A DNA stretch of 64,000 nucleotides from Corynebacterium lactis (GTDB lineage Bacteria > Actinomycetota > Actinomycetes > Mycobacteriales > Mycobacteriaceae): contig NZ_ULHE01000001.1 in the NCBI RefSeq assembly GCF_900519355.1, positions 62,001 through 126,000 of the forward strand, written 5' to 3'. A model generated the notes under the pieces. That model searched no databases, was not told where the DNA came from, and saw nothing but the letters and a program-made list of their open reading frames with translations. Position 1 is the first letter of the stretch. Each line of letters opens with the position of its first letter. Shown here in pieces: positions 18,118 to 27,714 of this stretch. The position numbers were made by a program, and so were the translations under genes.

Positions 18118-18933
18118 TTAACGGCCCAGGGAGCTGATTCCCGGCGAGCTAATGCCCGGGGAGCCAGCGCTGGGCGAAGCAATACCCGGGGAGCCGAGGC
18201 TGCCGTTGCCCGCGGGGGCCTTGCCGTTTTCGTAACCGGCGAAAACGTAGGAGCGTGGCTCGGTCTCCTGGTTGTCGGTGCAGTAGACCAGCGCGGCCGC
18301 GTCGAACTCCGCGCGGTTGCCGTTGCCCGGAATGCCCAGCTTCGCGTCGAAGGACTTGGTTTCGAACTTGCCCAGCTCGAAGACCGGGACCTCGCTGGTG
18401 TGGCCCGCAATTCGGGCGCGTTCCCAGTCGCGGAACATCGTGGCGCGCTCGACGAGGCTCTCGCCGAAGGCCTTGCTCAGGATTCCCTCGGGGACGTACT
18501 GCAGGAATGGGTTGGTCGGGATCACGCCCAGAAGCGGGAAGTTGATGCCGTCGCTCGGCACGCTCGGGTACTTGCGGTAGAAGTCCACGGCCTTCTTGAC
18601 CAGGCCGGCTTCGGTGACCACGTTGGGTAGCTTCGTGGGCTTGTTCGCATCGGTGGAGACTCCCGGGGCGAAGCAGGAGAAGTTGTGGTCGTAGTTGTTC
18701 TTCACGTGGACCTTGACGGTATCGTTGCTGGCCTCGTGCGGGTCGACTGTGACGGTGATGCGCGGGCTATCGACGATAACGACAGTGCCATCCGCGGATG
18801 CTCCGGGGAGCTGGCTGACGTTGTCGGCGGCGTTCGCAGCCGGCGCTGCGAGCATTCCCGCAGCTGTGGCTCCTGCTAGGAGCATGGAGGTCAACGCGAG
18901 CCTTTTTCGTTCGCGCGGCAAGGTGGAACCCAT
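18118..18933 (-). CDS. Secreted protein of unknown function with SPG-repeat tail
   Basis: 271 residues from the ATG at 18933, preceded by AAAGAGAG; an upstream frame adds 29 implausible residues. Signal peptide with RERKR N-region, hydrophobic core (LTSMLLAGATAAGMLAA) and cleavage after ANAA. Mature features: two Cys (FSCFAPG and VYCTDN), FDAAALVYC, YVFAGYENG, and a C-terminal tail in which SPG recurs four times. It is the first gene of a three-gene secreted cluster and a paralogue of the next gene. No LPXTG motif or membrane anchor is visible. Confidence 0.75.
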   Translation of the reverse strand: MGSTLPRERKRLALTSMLLAGATAAGMLAAPAANAADNVSQLPGASADGTVVIVDSPRITVTVDPHEASNDTVKVHVKNNYDHNFSCFAPGVSTDANKPTKLPNVVTEAGLVKKAVDFYRKYPSVPSDGINFPLLGVIPTNPFLQYVPEGILSKAFGESLVERATMFRDWERARIAGHTSEVPVFELGKFETKSFDAKLGIPGNGNRAEFDAAALVYCTDNQETEPRSYVFAGYENGKAPAGNGSLGSPGIASPSAGSPGISSPGISSLGR

Positions 18934-19124
18934 GGGTCTCTCTTTTCTGTCTGCGCTCCCGCCGCAAGGCGATTGCACGTAGTTTTTGGGCATTTCATGC
19001 AAACACCACTTAGTAAACATGACAAAAGCTGTTACTGAAGTGATTTGTGTGTCTTATGTTACCAACAGTGTTATTGATGTCCAAAGGGAACTATCTGGGT
19101 GCAGTGGTCTCGCCGGGGATTCGG

Positions 19125-19153
19125 GCTTGCCGACGATAGCGGCGTCGGCAAGC
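19125..19153. repeat. Perfect inverted pair of the GCTTGCCGACG motif
   Basis: GCTTGCCGACG (19125-19135) and its exact complement CGTCGGCAAGC (19143-19153) are separated by seven bases. It could form a hairpin of 11 pairs, but there is no T-run, so a terminator is not obvious. The same 11-mer recurs in other intergenic regions of the window. Confidence 0.65.
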
Positions 19154-19244
19154 AGCGGGCCGGGGCGATAGGGCGCGGGCCGGGGCGGTGGAGCGTGGGC
19201 GGGCGAGAAAGACGAACGAGACAGGCGCGCAAAAGAGACAAAAA

Positions 19245-19286
19245 GGCCCCGGCACCGCGGGCCAAAGATGGCGGCGGTGCCGGGGC
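19245..19286 (-). terminator. aceA terminator
   Basis: GGCCCCGGCACCGC pairs with GCGGTGCCGGGGC. On the minus strand the stem is followed directly by CTTTTTGTCTC, a good rho-independent terminator about 70 bases beyond the aceA stop. Confidence 0.85.
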
Positions 19287-19358
19287 TGGGGTGTCCCGAG
19301 GTCCGGGTGTCCGGGCTCCGGGAGCGGGTTCCGTATTCCGAGGGCTAGGCCCTGCGGC

Positions 19359-20654
19359 TTAGTGGAACTGACCCTCCTCGGTGGAGCCCTTCAGGGCGGT
19401 GGTGGAGGAGTTCGGGTCGACGGTGGTGGCGATGCGGTCGAAGTAGCCGGCGCCAACCTCGCGCTGGTGCTTGACGGCGGTGAAGCCGCGCTCCTTGGCT
19501 GCCTCGAACTCGCGGTTCTGCAGGTCGACGAATGCGGTCATCTGCTCGCGAGCGTAGCCGTAGGCCAGGTCGAACATGCCGTAGTTCAGGGCGTGGAAGC
19601 CAGCCAGGGTGATGAACTGGAACTTGAAGCCCATCTTGCCCAGCTCGTTCTGGAACTTGGCGATCTCGTCCTTCTCGAGGTGAGCGGACCAGTTGAAGGA
19701 CGGGGAGCAGTTGTAGGCCAGGAGCTGGTCCGGGAACTCTTCCTTGACGCCCTCGGCGAACTTCTTAGCCAGCTCGAGGTCCGGGGTGCCGGTCTCCATC
19801 CAGATCATGTCGGCGTACGGAGCGTAGGACTTCGCACGAGCGATGCAGGGCTCGAGGCCGTTCTTGACGTGGTAGAAGCCCTCGGAGGTGCGCTCGCCGG
19901 TGATGAACGGCTGGTCGCGCTCGTCAACGTCGGAGGTGATGAGGGTAGCGGCCTCAGCGTCGGTGCGGGCGATGATGACGGTCGGGGTGTTGGAGACGTC
20001 AGCAGCCAGGCGAGCGGAGGTCAGGGTGCGGATGTGCTGCTGGGTCGGGATCAGGACCTTGCCGCCCAGGTGGCCACACTTCTTCTCAGAAGCGAGCTGG
20101 TCCTCCCAGTGGGTACCAGCGGCGCCAGCGTTGATCATGGCCTTCTGCAGCTCGTAGACGTTCAGAGCGCCACCGAAGCCGGCCTCACCGTCAGCGACGA
20201 TCGGCAGCAGCCAGTTGTCGACGGAGTCGTCGCCCTCGATGCGAGCGATCTCGTCTGCGCGGAGCAGAGCGTTGTTGATGCGGCGAACGACGGACGGAAC
20301 CGAGTTGGCCGGGTACAGGGACTGGTCCGGGTAGGTGTGGCCGGAGAGGTTCGCGTCACCAGCGACCTGCCAACCGGAGAGGTAGACAGCCTTCAGGCCT
20401 GCGCGAGCCTGCTGAACGGCCATGTTGCCGGTCAGTGCGCCCAGAGCGTTGATGTAGGAGTCGTCCTTGACGTTGACGCCCTCCCACAGGATCTCAGCGC
20501 CACGGCGAGCGAGGGTGTTCTCCTCGACAACGGTGCCCTGGAGCTCAGCAACCTGCTCAGCGGTGTAGTCGCGGGTGATGCCTTCCCAGCGCGGGTTCTC
20601 GTCCCAATCCTTCTGGATTTCGGCGGCGGTACGTGCCTTACCAACGTTAGACAT
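19359..20654 (-). CDS. aceA: Isocitrate lyase
   Basis: 431 residues, the normal bacterial length. Catalytic signature KKCGH (in [11 protein letters not shown]) plus conserved DGEAGFGG and NCSPSFNW segments that bind Mg2+ and glyoxylate/succinate. It cleaves isocitrate to glyoxylate and succinate in the glyoxylate shunt, letting the cell grow on acetate and fatty acids. Strong codon bias indicates high expression. AAGGAAG lies about 10 bases before the ATG. It is divergent from aceB across a 989-base control region; RamB control is expected from C. glutamicum and ramB is nearby. Confidence 0.97.
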   Translation of the reverse strand: MSNVGKARTAAEIQKDWDENPRWEGITRDYTAEQVAELQGTVVEENTLARRGAEILWEGVNVKDDSYINALGALTGNMAVQQARAGLKAVYLSGWQVAGDANLSGHTYPDQSLYPANSVPSVVRRINNALLRADEIARIEGDDSVDNWLLPIVADGEAGFGGALNVYELQKAMINAGAAGTHWEDQLASEKKCGHLGGKVLIPTQQHIRTLTSARLAADVSNTPTVIIARTDAEAATLITSDVDERDQPFITGERTSEGFYHVKNGLEPCIARAKSYAPYADMIWMETGTPDLELAKKFAEGVKEEFPDQLLAYNCSPSFNWSAHLEKDEIAKFQNELGKMGFKFQFITLAGFHALNYGMFDLAYGYAREQMTAFVDLQNREFEAAKERGFTAVKHQREVGAGYFDRIATTVDPNSSTTALKGSTEEGQFH

Positions 20655-21643
20655 AAAGGTGTCACTTCCTTACTGCTTGCTTTTTCTTGAGCGGGTACCG
20701 ACCGAGAGTGAATCAACAGTCCGCCCCGTTGAAGACCGCGGGCTTGTCATGCCAGGGGTATCTAAACGTGAGGAGATTCCCCTTACACACAAAGAAGCGG
20801 TTCATTCGAATGTCCGCTTCCGCGTGTCATGTTTCACATTCTGAGTGATGTTTCGAGATACGTCAAGCGCCTTTCAGTGCTAATTCCAGCATGTAATGGA
20901 GGTAACAGTTGTAAAGATTGCGAAGAATGTGATGCGTAGCATGACTTCTTCGAATTTCCCGCTGACCGGGAAGTACATTTGTACTGTTTTTTCCTGTAAT
21001 GCGAGTCGCTAATGTTGTTACCCCCGGTCTGGGGTGCGTCGAATGGCGTGGAATGCGCCTTGATGTGGCTAACGCCGTTTGTTGCACGGGGGAATAAGTA
21101 GTACCCCCGAAATCCTGAATAGAGTACATATTGTGGCCGAGGTGAGTGCCCTCACTTCATGGGCATTTTGGGGAGCTATGTCGCCCGTCCAGCCTCGGTG
21201 GAAGGCACTTTCAATGCCGTCTCATCATTCCTTGACCCGCCTGTTGAGGCGCAGGTCACACGCGAGATAGGGCTGAGCTGTGCGCAATAGGCCGCACCTC
21301 CCCCGCTTTACGACGGTGTGTCGCTGCGAGCCCGATCATCCCGGTCTCCAGTAACGGGATTCGACGCCCGAATCCCACCCATGCGCCCAGCCTCGGGGGT
21401 GACAAAAAGTGGCGGAGGCTGCGTCGGCAAGCGGGAGAGTGCGCGGTGGCGGAAGAAAAGGAAGAGATGCGATACGGCGAAAGGGGGTTCAAAAGTAAGC
21501 CCAATCACATACAGTGATGGCATCGCACCCGGCGCGCGGAGGCGAGCGGCGAGGGCTCCGAGAGTTCCCCGTCGACCGCCCGCTGGCGTATTTGGCGCAG
21601 GCGCAGGGTGAGCAAATTGCAACCAATAACTTTTAGGAGAGCA
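20655..21643. promoter_or_regulatory. aceA-aceB divergent control region
   Basis: 989 bases without a gene. The aceA-proximal half is AT-rich. It holds a 27-base near-palindrome at 20794-20820 and several short C- or G-runs of the kind bound by RamA in C. glutamicum: ACCCCC facing GGGGT at 21020-21035, ACGGGGGA at 21086 and TACCCCCGA at 21102. Near aceB are an 8-base inverted repeat (21356-21376), CAGCCTC/GAGGCTG around 21388-21421, one inverted GCTTGCCGACG (21422) and AAATTGCAA about 30 bases before the aceB start, a weak RamB-like core. Exact promoters are not assigned. Confidence 0.55.
20794..20820. promoter_or_regulatory. 27-base near-palindrome upstream of aceA
   Basis: GAAGCGG and CCGCTTC flank an inner palindrome CATTCGAATG; only the 1-2 base joints break symmetry. 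It lies about 140 bases upstream of the aceA start. Operator or attenuator; identity of the binder unknown. Confidence 0.45.
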
Positions 21644-23854
21644 ATGGCACAGCGCATTACCGCAGGTGGACTGCAGGTCGCGAAGGTTCTGTACGACTTC
21701 GTTAACGACACCGCACTCCCGGCTGCAGGCATTGAGGACAAGGAAGCGTTCTGGAACGGCTTCGGCGACATCGTCGCGAAGTACACCCCGCGCAACCGCG
21801 AGCTGCTGGCCAAGCGCGACGAGCTGCAGGCAAAGCTCGACGCCTGGTACAAGGAGCACCCGGGCAAGCAGGACCAGGACGCTTACGTCGCTTTCCTGAA
21901 GGAGATCGGCTACCTGGTCGAGGATCCGGGCGAGTTCCAGGTCACCACCGCGAACGTCGACACGGAGATCACCTCCACCGCCGGCCCGCAGCTGGTCGTG
22001 CCGGTTCTTAACGCCCGCTTCGCCATCAACGCCGCCAACGCGCGGTGGGGCTCGCTGTACGACGCGCTTTACGGCACCAACGCCATCCCCGAGGACGGCG
22101 GCGCCGAGAAGGACGTCCCGGGCTACAACAAGGTCCGCGGCGACCGCGTTATCGCATGGGGCCGTAACTTCCTGGACAAGGCCCTGCCGCTGCTGGACGG
22201 CAGCCACGCCGACGTGACCTCCTACGATATCGTCGACGGCCACCTGCAGGCGACCCTGGACGGCGGCGCGACCTCGGGTCTGCGCGAGCCGGAGACCCTG
22301 GTCGGCTACACCGGCGACAAGGCCGCCCCGGAGTCGATTTACTTCAAGCACAACGGCCTGCACATCCAGCTGCTGATCGACGCCGAGTCCCCGATTGGCA
22401 AGACCGACAAGGCGGGCGTGAAGGACATCGTCCTGGAGGCCGCGGTCACCAACATCATGGACCTGGAGGACTCCGTCGCGGCCGTCGACGCCGCCGACAA
22501 GACCCTCGGCTACACCAACTGGCTGGGCCTGAACGTGGGTGACCTGAAGGTCGAGTTCGAGCGCAAGGGCAAGACCCTTTCTCGCGAGATCAACGACGAC
22601 CGCACCTACACCGCACTCGACGGCTCCGAGGTCACCCTGCACGGCCGCTCCCTGAACCTGGTCCGCAACGTCGGCCACCTGATGCAGAACCCGGCCATCC
22701 TCGACCGCGACGGCGAGGAGATCTTCGAGGGCATCATGGATGCCGTTATCACCCCGCTGTGTGCAATCCCGGGCCTGGACCAGAACAACGCCCGTAAGAA
22801 CTCCCGCACCGGCTCGATCTACATCGTGAAGCCGAAGCAGCACGGCCCGGAAGAGGCAGCGTTCACCAACGAGCTCTTCGCAGCCGTCGAGGACCTGCTG
22901 GGCCTGGAGCGCAACACCATGAAGGTCGGCCTGATGGACGAGGAGCGCCGCACCTCCGTGAACCTGGACGCCGCCATCAAGTCCGTCTCCGAGCGCGTCG
23001 TGTTCATCAACACCGGCTTCATGGACCGCACCGGCGACGAGATCCACACCTCCATCCACGCTGGCCCGATGTTCCGCAAGGCTGTCCAGAAGACCGCGCC
23101 GTGGATGCTGGCCTACGAGGACAACAACGTCGACGCCGGCCTGGCGCACGGCCTGCAGGGCAAGGCCCAGATCGGTAAGGGCATGTGGGCCATGACCGAG
23201 CAGATGGCCGAGCTGCTGGAGCAGAAGATCGGCCAGCCGAAGCAGGGCGCATCCACCGCATGGGTCCCGTCCCCGACCGGCGGCGTGCTCCACGCCACCC
23301 ACTACCACGAGGTCGACGTCTTCGGCGTTCAGGACAAGCTGCTTGCCGACGGCCGCCGCGACTCCTTCGGCGACCTGCTGACCATCCCGGTCGCGGCGGC
23401 GAAGGCCGGTGACCCGGGCGCAGACTGGTCCGACGAGGACAAGGCCAACGAGCTGGACAACAACTGCCAGTCGATCCTGGGCTACGTGATCCGCTGGGTC
23501 GAGCAGGGTGTTGGCTGCTCCAAGGTGCCGGACATCAACGATGTCGACCTGATGGAGGACCGCGCAACGCTGCGTATCTCCTCGCAGACCCTGGCGAACT
23601 GGCTGCTGCACGGCGTTGTCACCGAGGAGCAGATCATCGACTCGCTCAAGCGCATGGCCGAGGTCGTCGACCGCCAGAACGCCGGCGATGCCGCCTACCT
23701 GCCGATGGCGCCGGACTTCGACAACTCCATCGGCTTCCAGGCCGCCAAGGAGCTCATCCTCGACGGCGTCAACCAGCCGGCCGGCTACACCGAGCCGATC
23801 CTGCACCGCCGCCGTCTGGAGTTCAAGAAGCGCGAGGGCATCGACCAGGACTAA
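21644..23854 (+). CDS. aceB: Malate synthase G
   Basis: 736 residues from the ATG at 21644 with ribosome site AGGAGA; the length matches single-chain malate synthase G (about 730). It shows [11 protein letters not shown] and [14 protein letters not shown], which carry acidic residues that bind Mg2+ and act in catalysis, and PNPTG-like [14 protein letters not shown]. It condenses glyoxylate with acetyl-CoA to malate, the second step of the glyoxylate shunt. Very strong codon bias. A terminator follows at 23881. Confidence 0.97.
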   Translation: MAQRITAGGLQVAKVLYDFVNDTALPAAGIEDKEAFWNGFGDIVAKYTPRNRELLAKRDELQAKLDAWYKEHPGKQDQDAYVAFLKEIGYLVEDPGEFQVTTANVDTEITSTAGPQLVVPVLNARFAINAANARWGSLYDALYGTNAIPEDGGAEKDVPGYNKVRGDRVIAWGRNFLDKALPLLDGSHADVTSYDIVDGHLQATLDGGATSGLREPETLVGYTGDKAAPESIYFKHNGLHIQLLIDAESPIGKTDKAGVKDIVLEAAVTNIMDLEDSVAAVDAADKTLGYTNWLGLNVGDLKVEFERKGKTLSREINDDRTYTALDGSEVTLHGRSLNLVRNVGHLMQNPAILDRDGEEIFEGIMDAVITPLCAIPGLDQNNARKNSRTGSIYIVKPKQHGPEEAAFTNELFAAVEDLLGLERNTMKVGLMDEERRTSVNLDAAIKSVSERVVFINTGFMDRTGDEIHTSIHAGPMFRKAVQKTAPWMLAYEDNNVDAGLAHGLQGKAQIGKGMWAMTEQMAELLEQKIGQPKQGASTAWVPSPTGGVLHATHYHEVDVFGVQDKLLADGRRDSFGDLLTIPVAAAKAGDPGADWSDEDKANELDNNCQSILGYVIRWVEQGVGCSKVPDINDVDLMEDRATLRISSQTLANWLLHGVVTEEQIIDSLKRMAEVVDRQNAGDAAYLPMAPDFDNSIGFQAAKELILDGVNQPAGYTEPILHRRRLEFKKREGIDQD

Positions 23855-23880
23855 TTAACTAGTTCTGAGTCCCGCGGCTC

Positions 23881-23920
23881 ACACGGCCGACTGCATTAGA
23901 TTGCGGTCGGCCGTGTTTTT
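23881..23920 (+). terminator. aceB terminator
   Basis: ACACGGCCGAC pairs perfectly with GTCGGCCGTGT (11 pairs, 14-base loop) and is followed by TTTTT. A classic rho-independent terminator 27 bases after the aceB stop. Confidence 0.92.
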
Positions 23921-24344
23921 CGTTGCCCGCCACTCGAGGGTGCCACCCCGAGCCCAGCACCGACGAGAAGACTGGGCCGTGTGGGCGTCGTCAAGCGCGA
24001 ATCCGGGCTTGCGCTGAACCAACAGCGAAGAAATTCGACGTAGCTCCGTCCTGGTGAGCCGGAAGCCCGGATTGCCGCGGCGCATTCTGCGTACTCCCCT
24101 CGGAGGGGCTAAGGAACACTAACGGCCCACCAGGAGACGACAAATTCGAAGTACATCCTTCCCGGTGAGCAGTTAGTGCGCCTTCTTGGGGAGGAAGTCT
24201 CTGCACCGGACCTTGGGCCCTGATCTCCGCCCCGAAAGTCGAAGTTCCAGGCCCTGGGGACAGGGGAGTTGCTAGCGTGGATGGCAGCGCCCGCCGTACA
24301 GCAGCGACGGACCGCCAAGGACTACCGAGAAGGAGCCAAGCCCG
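23921..24344. other. Intergenic region with degenerate direct repeats
   Basis: 424 bases without a convincing gene. Two 29-base segments starting AAATTCGA (24031-24059 and 24142-24170) agree at about 24 positions and share the end GGTGAGC; a third, weaker copy begins at 24235 (AAAGTCGAAGT). A long minus-strand open frame covers this area but continues antisense into the HAD gene, so I do not call it. The ribosome site GAAGGAG of the next gene is at the right end. Confidence 0.45.
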
Positions 24345-25112
24345 ATGGCAGAGACCAAGGCCAAGGATTTCATTCGCACCGCAGGCGCCGTGCTCTTTGA
24401 CCTCGACGGTGTCATTACGCCGACTGCGGACGTCCACCAGCTCGCCTGGGCCGACATGTTCCGCGCCTACTTCGAGGACAAGGGAGTGGCCGCCTACACC
24501 GACGACGACTACTTCGCCTACCTGGACGGTCGCCGCCGCGACGAGGGCATCGCCGCAATCCTGGAGTCCCGCCACCTCGCCATTCCGCATGGCTCCGAGA
24601 CCGATTCGCCTGACGACGACACCATCATCGGCCTTGGTAAGAGAAAGAACGCGGACTTTTTATCCCGCGTGGAGCAGGGGATCGATGCCTACCCGGGCTC
24701 GGTGGAGCTGCTGGATAGCCTCGCTTCTGGCAGTTCTGGTGTTCCTAGCGCCGAGGGTGGCCAGGCGCAGTCCCGCCCGCTGCTGGCCGTGGTGAGCTCC
24801 TCGAAGAATGCGGTGCCCGTCCTAGAGGCGGCGGGGCTGCGGGAGCGCTTCGTCGAGGTCGTCGACGGCGTCGTCGCTCACGACAACAACCTACCGGGCA
24901 AGCCGGCCCCCGACACCTTCGTATTTGCGGCGGAGCAGCTGGGGGTCGCCCCGCGCGATGCGGTTGTCGTTGAGGACGCAATCAGCGGTATTCAGGCGGG
25001 GGCTGCCGGGGCGTTCGGCCTTGTCGTCGGCGTGGATCGCGGTGCGGGGCGCGATGCACTACTGCGTGCCGGGGCCGATGTGGTCGTCAGTGACCTCGAC
25101 GAGCTGCTCTGA
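24345..25112 (+). CDS. pgmB: HAD-family beta-phosphoglucomutase-like hydrolase
   Basis: 255 residues. HAD motif I DLDGVIT with the nucleophile Asp, a helical cap (AWADMF onwards), motif II VVSSSKNA, a conserved Lys in GKPAPDTF and motif IV VVEDAISGIQAG. This matches beta-phosphoglucomutases, which convert beta-glucose-1-phosphate to glucose-6-phosphate. The GH65 phosphorylase starts 67 bases downstream and would produce beta-glucose-1-phosphate, so the pair forms a disaccharide phosphorolysis module. Ribosome site GAAGGAG precedes the ATG. Confidence 0.88.
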   Translation: MAETKAKDFIRTAGAVLFDLDGVITPTADVHQLAWADMFRAYFEDKGVAAYTDDDYFAYLDGRRRDEGIAAILESRHLAIPHGSETDSPDDDTIIGLGKRKNADFLSRVEQGIDAYPGSVELLDSLASGSSGVPSAEGGQAQSRPLLAVVSSSKNAVPVLEAAGLRERFVEVVDGVVAHDNNLPGKPAPDTFVFAAEQLGVAPRDAVVVEDAISGIQAGAAGAFGLVVGVDRGAGRDALLRAGADVVVSDLDELL

Positions 25113-25179
25113 CGGCTCCCAAAACACTGCAACAATTTTCTCACTCAGCAGCCAATCGACACGGACATTGGAAGGTTCG

Positions 25180-27714
25180 ATGACATACAACGCCGCCGAT
25201 AACCAGACCAGCCCCGACACCGAAGGGGCCACCGAGGAGGGCAAGGTCTGGGTGTCTCCGATTCGTCGTAAGGCGCGCCGGAACTTCCCCGCGGACCGAG
25301 CGGACAAGCACCACCACCTGGTCGACGCGGAGGGGCTGATGGACCGCGACGTCACGCCGGTCGACGAGTGGCGGCTGATCGAGGCGAAGCCGGAGGGGCT
25401 CCCGCTGGGGCTCGCGGAGACCCTGTTTGCGCTGTCCAACGGGTATATCGGCATGCGCGGCAACCCGCCGGAGGGGCGCGACTCCTCCGAGCACGGCACC
25501 TATATCAACGGCCTGCACGAGACCTGGGCGATCAAGCACGCCGAGGACGCCTACGGCCTGGCGCGGGAGGGGCAGACCATTGTCAACGCCCCCGACGCCA
25601 AGGCGATGCGCCTCTACATCGACGACGAGCCGCTGCGGCTCGGAAACGCTGAGGTCTACGACTACGAGCGCAGCCTTGACTTCCGCGAGGGCGTGCTGCG
25701 TCGCCGCTTCATCTGGCGCACGCCGTCGGGCAAGAAGGTCCGGGTGACCTCGGAGCGCATGGTCTCCTTCCAGGAGAAGCACGTCGCGGCGATGAGCTTG
25801 GAGGTGGAGCTGCTCGACGCGGACGCGGCGGTGATGATCAACTCGCAGATTCTCAACCGCCAGGACGGCGAGGACGAGTACCACGACGCCGACAACGCCC
25901 AGGGCGCCGACCTGGACCCGCGACGCGCCGAAGCTCTGGAGGAGCGCGTCCTGATCCCGGCGTTCCAGTCCAGAACCCCGGAGCGCCACCGCAGTACACT
26001 GGCGTACCGCTGCGCGCACTCGGGCATGACGGTCGCCGCGTCGATGGACCACACCTTCACGGTTACCACCCCGGACGGCACTGACCCCTACGTCGAGACC
26101 TCCCAGACGACTCAGCCCGACGCCGCCAGCGCCCTGTTCAACCTGGACGCCCCGCGCGGCACCGTCATCCGCCTGGAGAAGCTGGTCGCCTACCACTCCT
26201 CCCGCAAGGTTCGCGGCGAGGAGCTGGCCTTCCGCTGCGAGCGCACGCTCAACCGCGTCGGACGCATCGGCGTGCTGGGACTCATCGAGAATCAGCAGGA
26301 GTGGCTGGAGCGCTTCTGGGAGCGTTCCGACGTCGTCATCCACAACCAGCCCGCCCTGCAGCAAGCCGTGCGCTGGAATCTCTGGCAGGTCATCCAGGCG
26401 GCGGCGCGCGCCGAATCTCAGGGCGTGCCCGCCAAGGGCATGACCGGCACGGGCTACGGAGGTCACTACTTCTGGGACACCGAGATCTACGTGACTCCAT
26501 TCCTTACTTATACGTCCCCGCAATTTGCTCGCAACGCCATGCGTTTCCGCTGGGACATGCTGGAGGCCGCCTGGGCGCGTGCCGACGAGCTGTCCCACGA
26601 CGGCGCCCTCTTCCCGTGGCGCACCATCAATGGCCAGGAGTCCTCGGCCTACTACGCGGCGGGCACTGCGCAGTATCACATCGACGCGGACATCGTGTAC
26701 GCGATGATGAAGTACGTCTACGCCAGCGGCGACACCGAGTTCCTGCTGCACGAGGGCGCCGACCTTCTGGTCTCCACGGCGCGGTTCTGGATGTCGCTGG
26801 GATTCTTCAATGCCGAGCGCACCGAGTTCCAGATCCACAGCGTCACCGGCCCCGATGAGTACAACACGGTCGTAAACAACAACCTGTACACCAACGTGAT
26901 GGCGCAGTATAACCTGGCCGCTGCGGCGGACGTCGTCAAGCAAATCAAGCGGGAGAGGCCGGCGGCGTGGCGAAAGCTGGCGCACCGCTGCGAGCTGACC
27001 GACGACGAGGTCGCCGAGTGGGACGAGGCTGCCGACGCGATGTACATCCCCTTCGACGAGAAGCTGGGTATTCACCCTCAGGACGATCAATTCCTGCTGC
27101 GCAAGCGGTGGAACCTCGACGACCCCGAGACCGGCCCGAAGCGTCCGCTGCTGCTGTACTACCACCCGCTGACGATTTACCGGCACCAGATCATCAAGCA
27201 GGCCGACGTTGTGCTCGCCCTGTTCCTCATGGGAAATCGCTTTACGACGCAGCAGAAGCGGGCCGACTACAAGTACTACGACCCGCTCACGACGGGCGAC
27301 TCCTCGCTGTCGGCGGTCGTGCAGTCGATCATGGCGGCGGAGCTGGGCTATGCCGACCAGGCCATGGATTTCTTCGTGCGGGGCCTGTACGTCGACCTTG
27401 CCAACCTGCACGGCAACGCGGCCGATGGCGTGCACGTGGCGTCGGCGGGCGGTGTGTGGCAGTCGCTGGTGTACGGCTTCGGCGGCTTCCGCGACCACGA
27501 CGGGCGCTACAGCATCGACCCGAAGCTGCCCGAGGGCTGGGAGGGCCTGACCTACCGGATTACGATTCACGGCTGCCGGATCCGGGTGACTGTGCGGCGC
27601 CGAGCTGTGGAGGTTGTTCTGGAGGAGGGCTCGCACCAGGTCGGGCCGATCGTGGTCGTCGGCCACGAAGTGATTGTGGGGCCGGAACCGATGACGGTGG
27701 TCGCGGGGGACTAG
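25180..27714 (+). CDS. Glycoside hydrolase family 65 disaccharide phosphorylase (trehalose/maltose/kojibiose type)
   Basis: 844 residues from the ATG at 25180 (GAAGG upstream). N-terminal beta-sandwich, then an (alpha/alpha)6 barrel with GYGGHYFWDTEIY, LFPWRTINGQE and the catalytic Glu in TGPDEYN, followed by the short C-terminal beta domain. GH65 enzymes phosphorolyse trehalose, maltose, kojibiose or related glucosides to beta-glucose-1-phosphate and glucose; which disaccharide is used cannot be read by eye. Pairing with pgmB supports catabolic use. No signal peptide; cytosolic. Confidence 0.88.
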   Translation: MTYNAADNQTSPDTEGATEEGKVWVSPIRRKARRNFPADRADKHHHLVDAEGLMDRDVTPVDEWRLIEAKPEGLPLGLAETLFALSNGYIGMRGNPPEGRDSSEHGTYINGLHETWAIKHAEDAYGLAREGQTIVNAPDAKAMRLYIDDEPLRLGNAEVYDYERSLDFREGVLRRRFIWRTPSGKKVRVTSERMVSFQEKHVAAMSLEVELLDADAAVMINSQILNRQDGEDEYHDADNAQGADLDPRRAEALEERVLIPAFQSRTPERHRSTLAYRCAHSGMTVAASMDHTFTVTTPDGTDPYVETSQTTQPDAASALFNLDAPRGTVIRLEKLVAYHSSRKVRGEELAFRCERTLNRVGRIGVLGLIENQQEWLERFWERSDVVIHNQPALQQAVRWNLWQVIQAAARAESQGVPAKGMTGTGYGGHYFWDTEIYVTPFLTYTSPQFARNAMRFRWDMLEAAWARADELSHDGALFPWRTINGQESSAYYAAGTAQYHIDADIVYAMMKYVYASGDTEFLLHEGADLLVSTARFWMSLGFFNAERTEFQIHSVTGPDEYNTVVNNNLYTNVMAQYNLAAAADVVKQIKRERPAAWRKLAHRCELTDDEVAEWDEAADAMYIPFDEKLGIHPQDDQFLLRKRWNLDDPETGPKRPLLLYYHPLTIYRHQIIKQADVVLALFLMGNRFTTQQKRADYKYYDPLTTGDSSLSAVVQSIMAAELGYADQAMDFFVRGLYVDLANLHGNAADGVHVASAGGVWQSLVYGFGGFRDHDGRYSIDPKLPEGWEGLTYRITIHGCRIRVTVRRRAVEVVLEEGSHQVGPIVVVGHEVIVGPEPMTVVAGD

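Larger units (their letters stand above)
18934..19358. other. Intergenic region between the secreted cluster and aceA
   Basis: 425 bases. The left half (about 18985-19085) is AT-rich and should carry the promoter of the secreted cluster. The right half contains the inverted GCTTGCCGACG pair (19125-19153) and the aceA terminator (19245-19286), both annotated separately. No gene is supported. Confidence 0.5.

Noticed and set aside
20830..20850. TGTCATGTTTCACA as a GlxR site upstream of aceA
   Set aside because: Half-sites are four rather than six bases apart and the left half is TGTCA, so it does not fit TGTGA-N6-TCACA.
21308..23806. 832-codon minus-strand frame opposite aceB
   Set aside because: Antisense to a strongly codon-biased malate synthase gene; the biased third positions create the long open frame.
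23991..24590. 199-codon minus-strand frame with repeated TSN-containing segments
   Set aside because: Half of it is antisense to the pgmB gene; the repeats reflect DNA-level direct repeats, and no ribosome site is present.
25141..27666. 841-codon minus-strand frame opposite the GH65 gene
   Set aside because: Shadow of the GH65 gene, with no recognisable domain or start signal.
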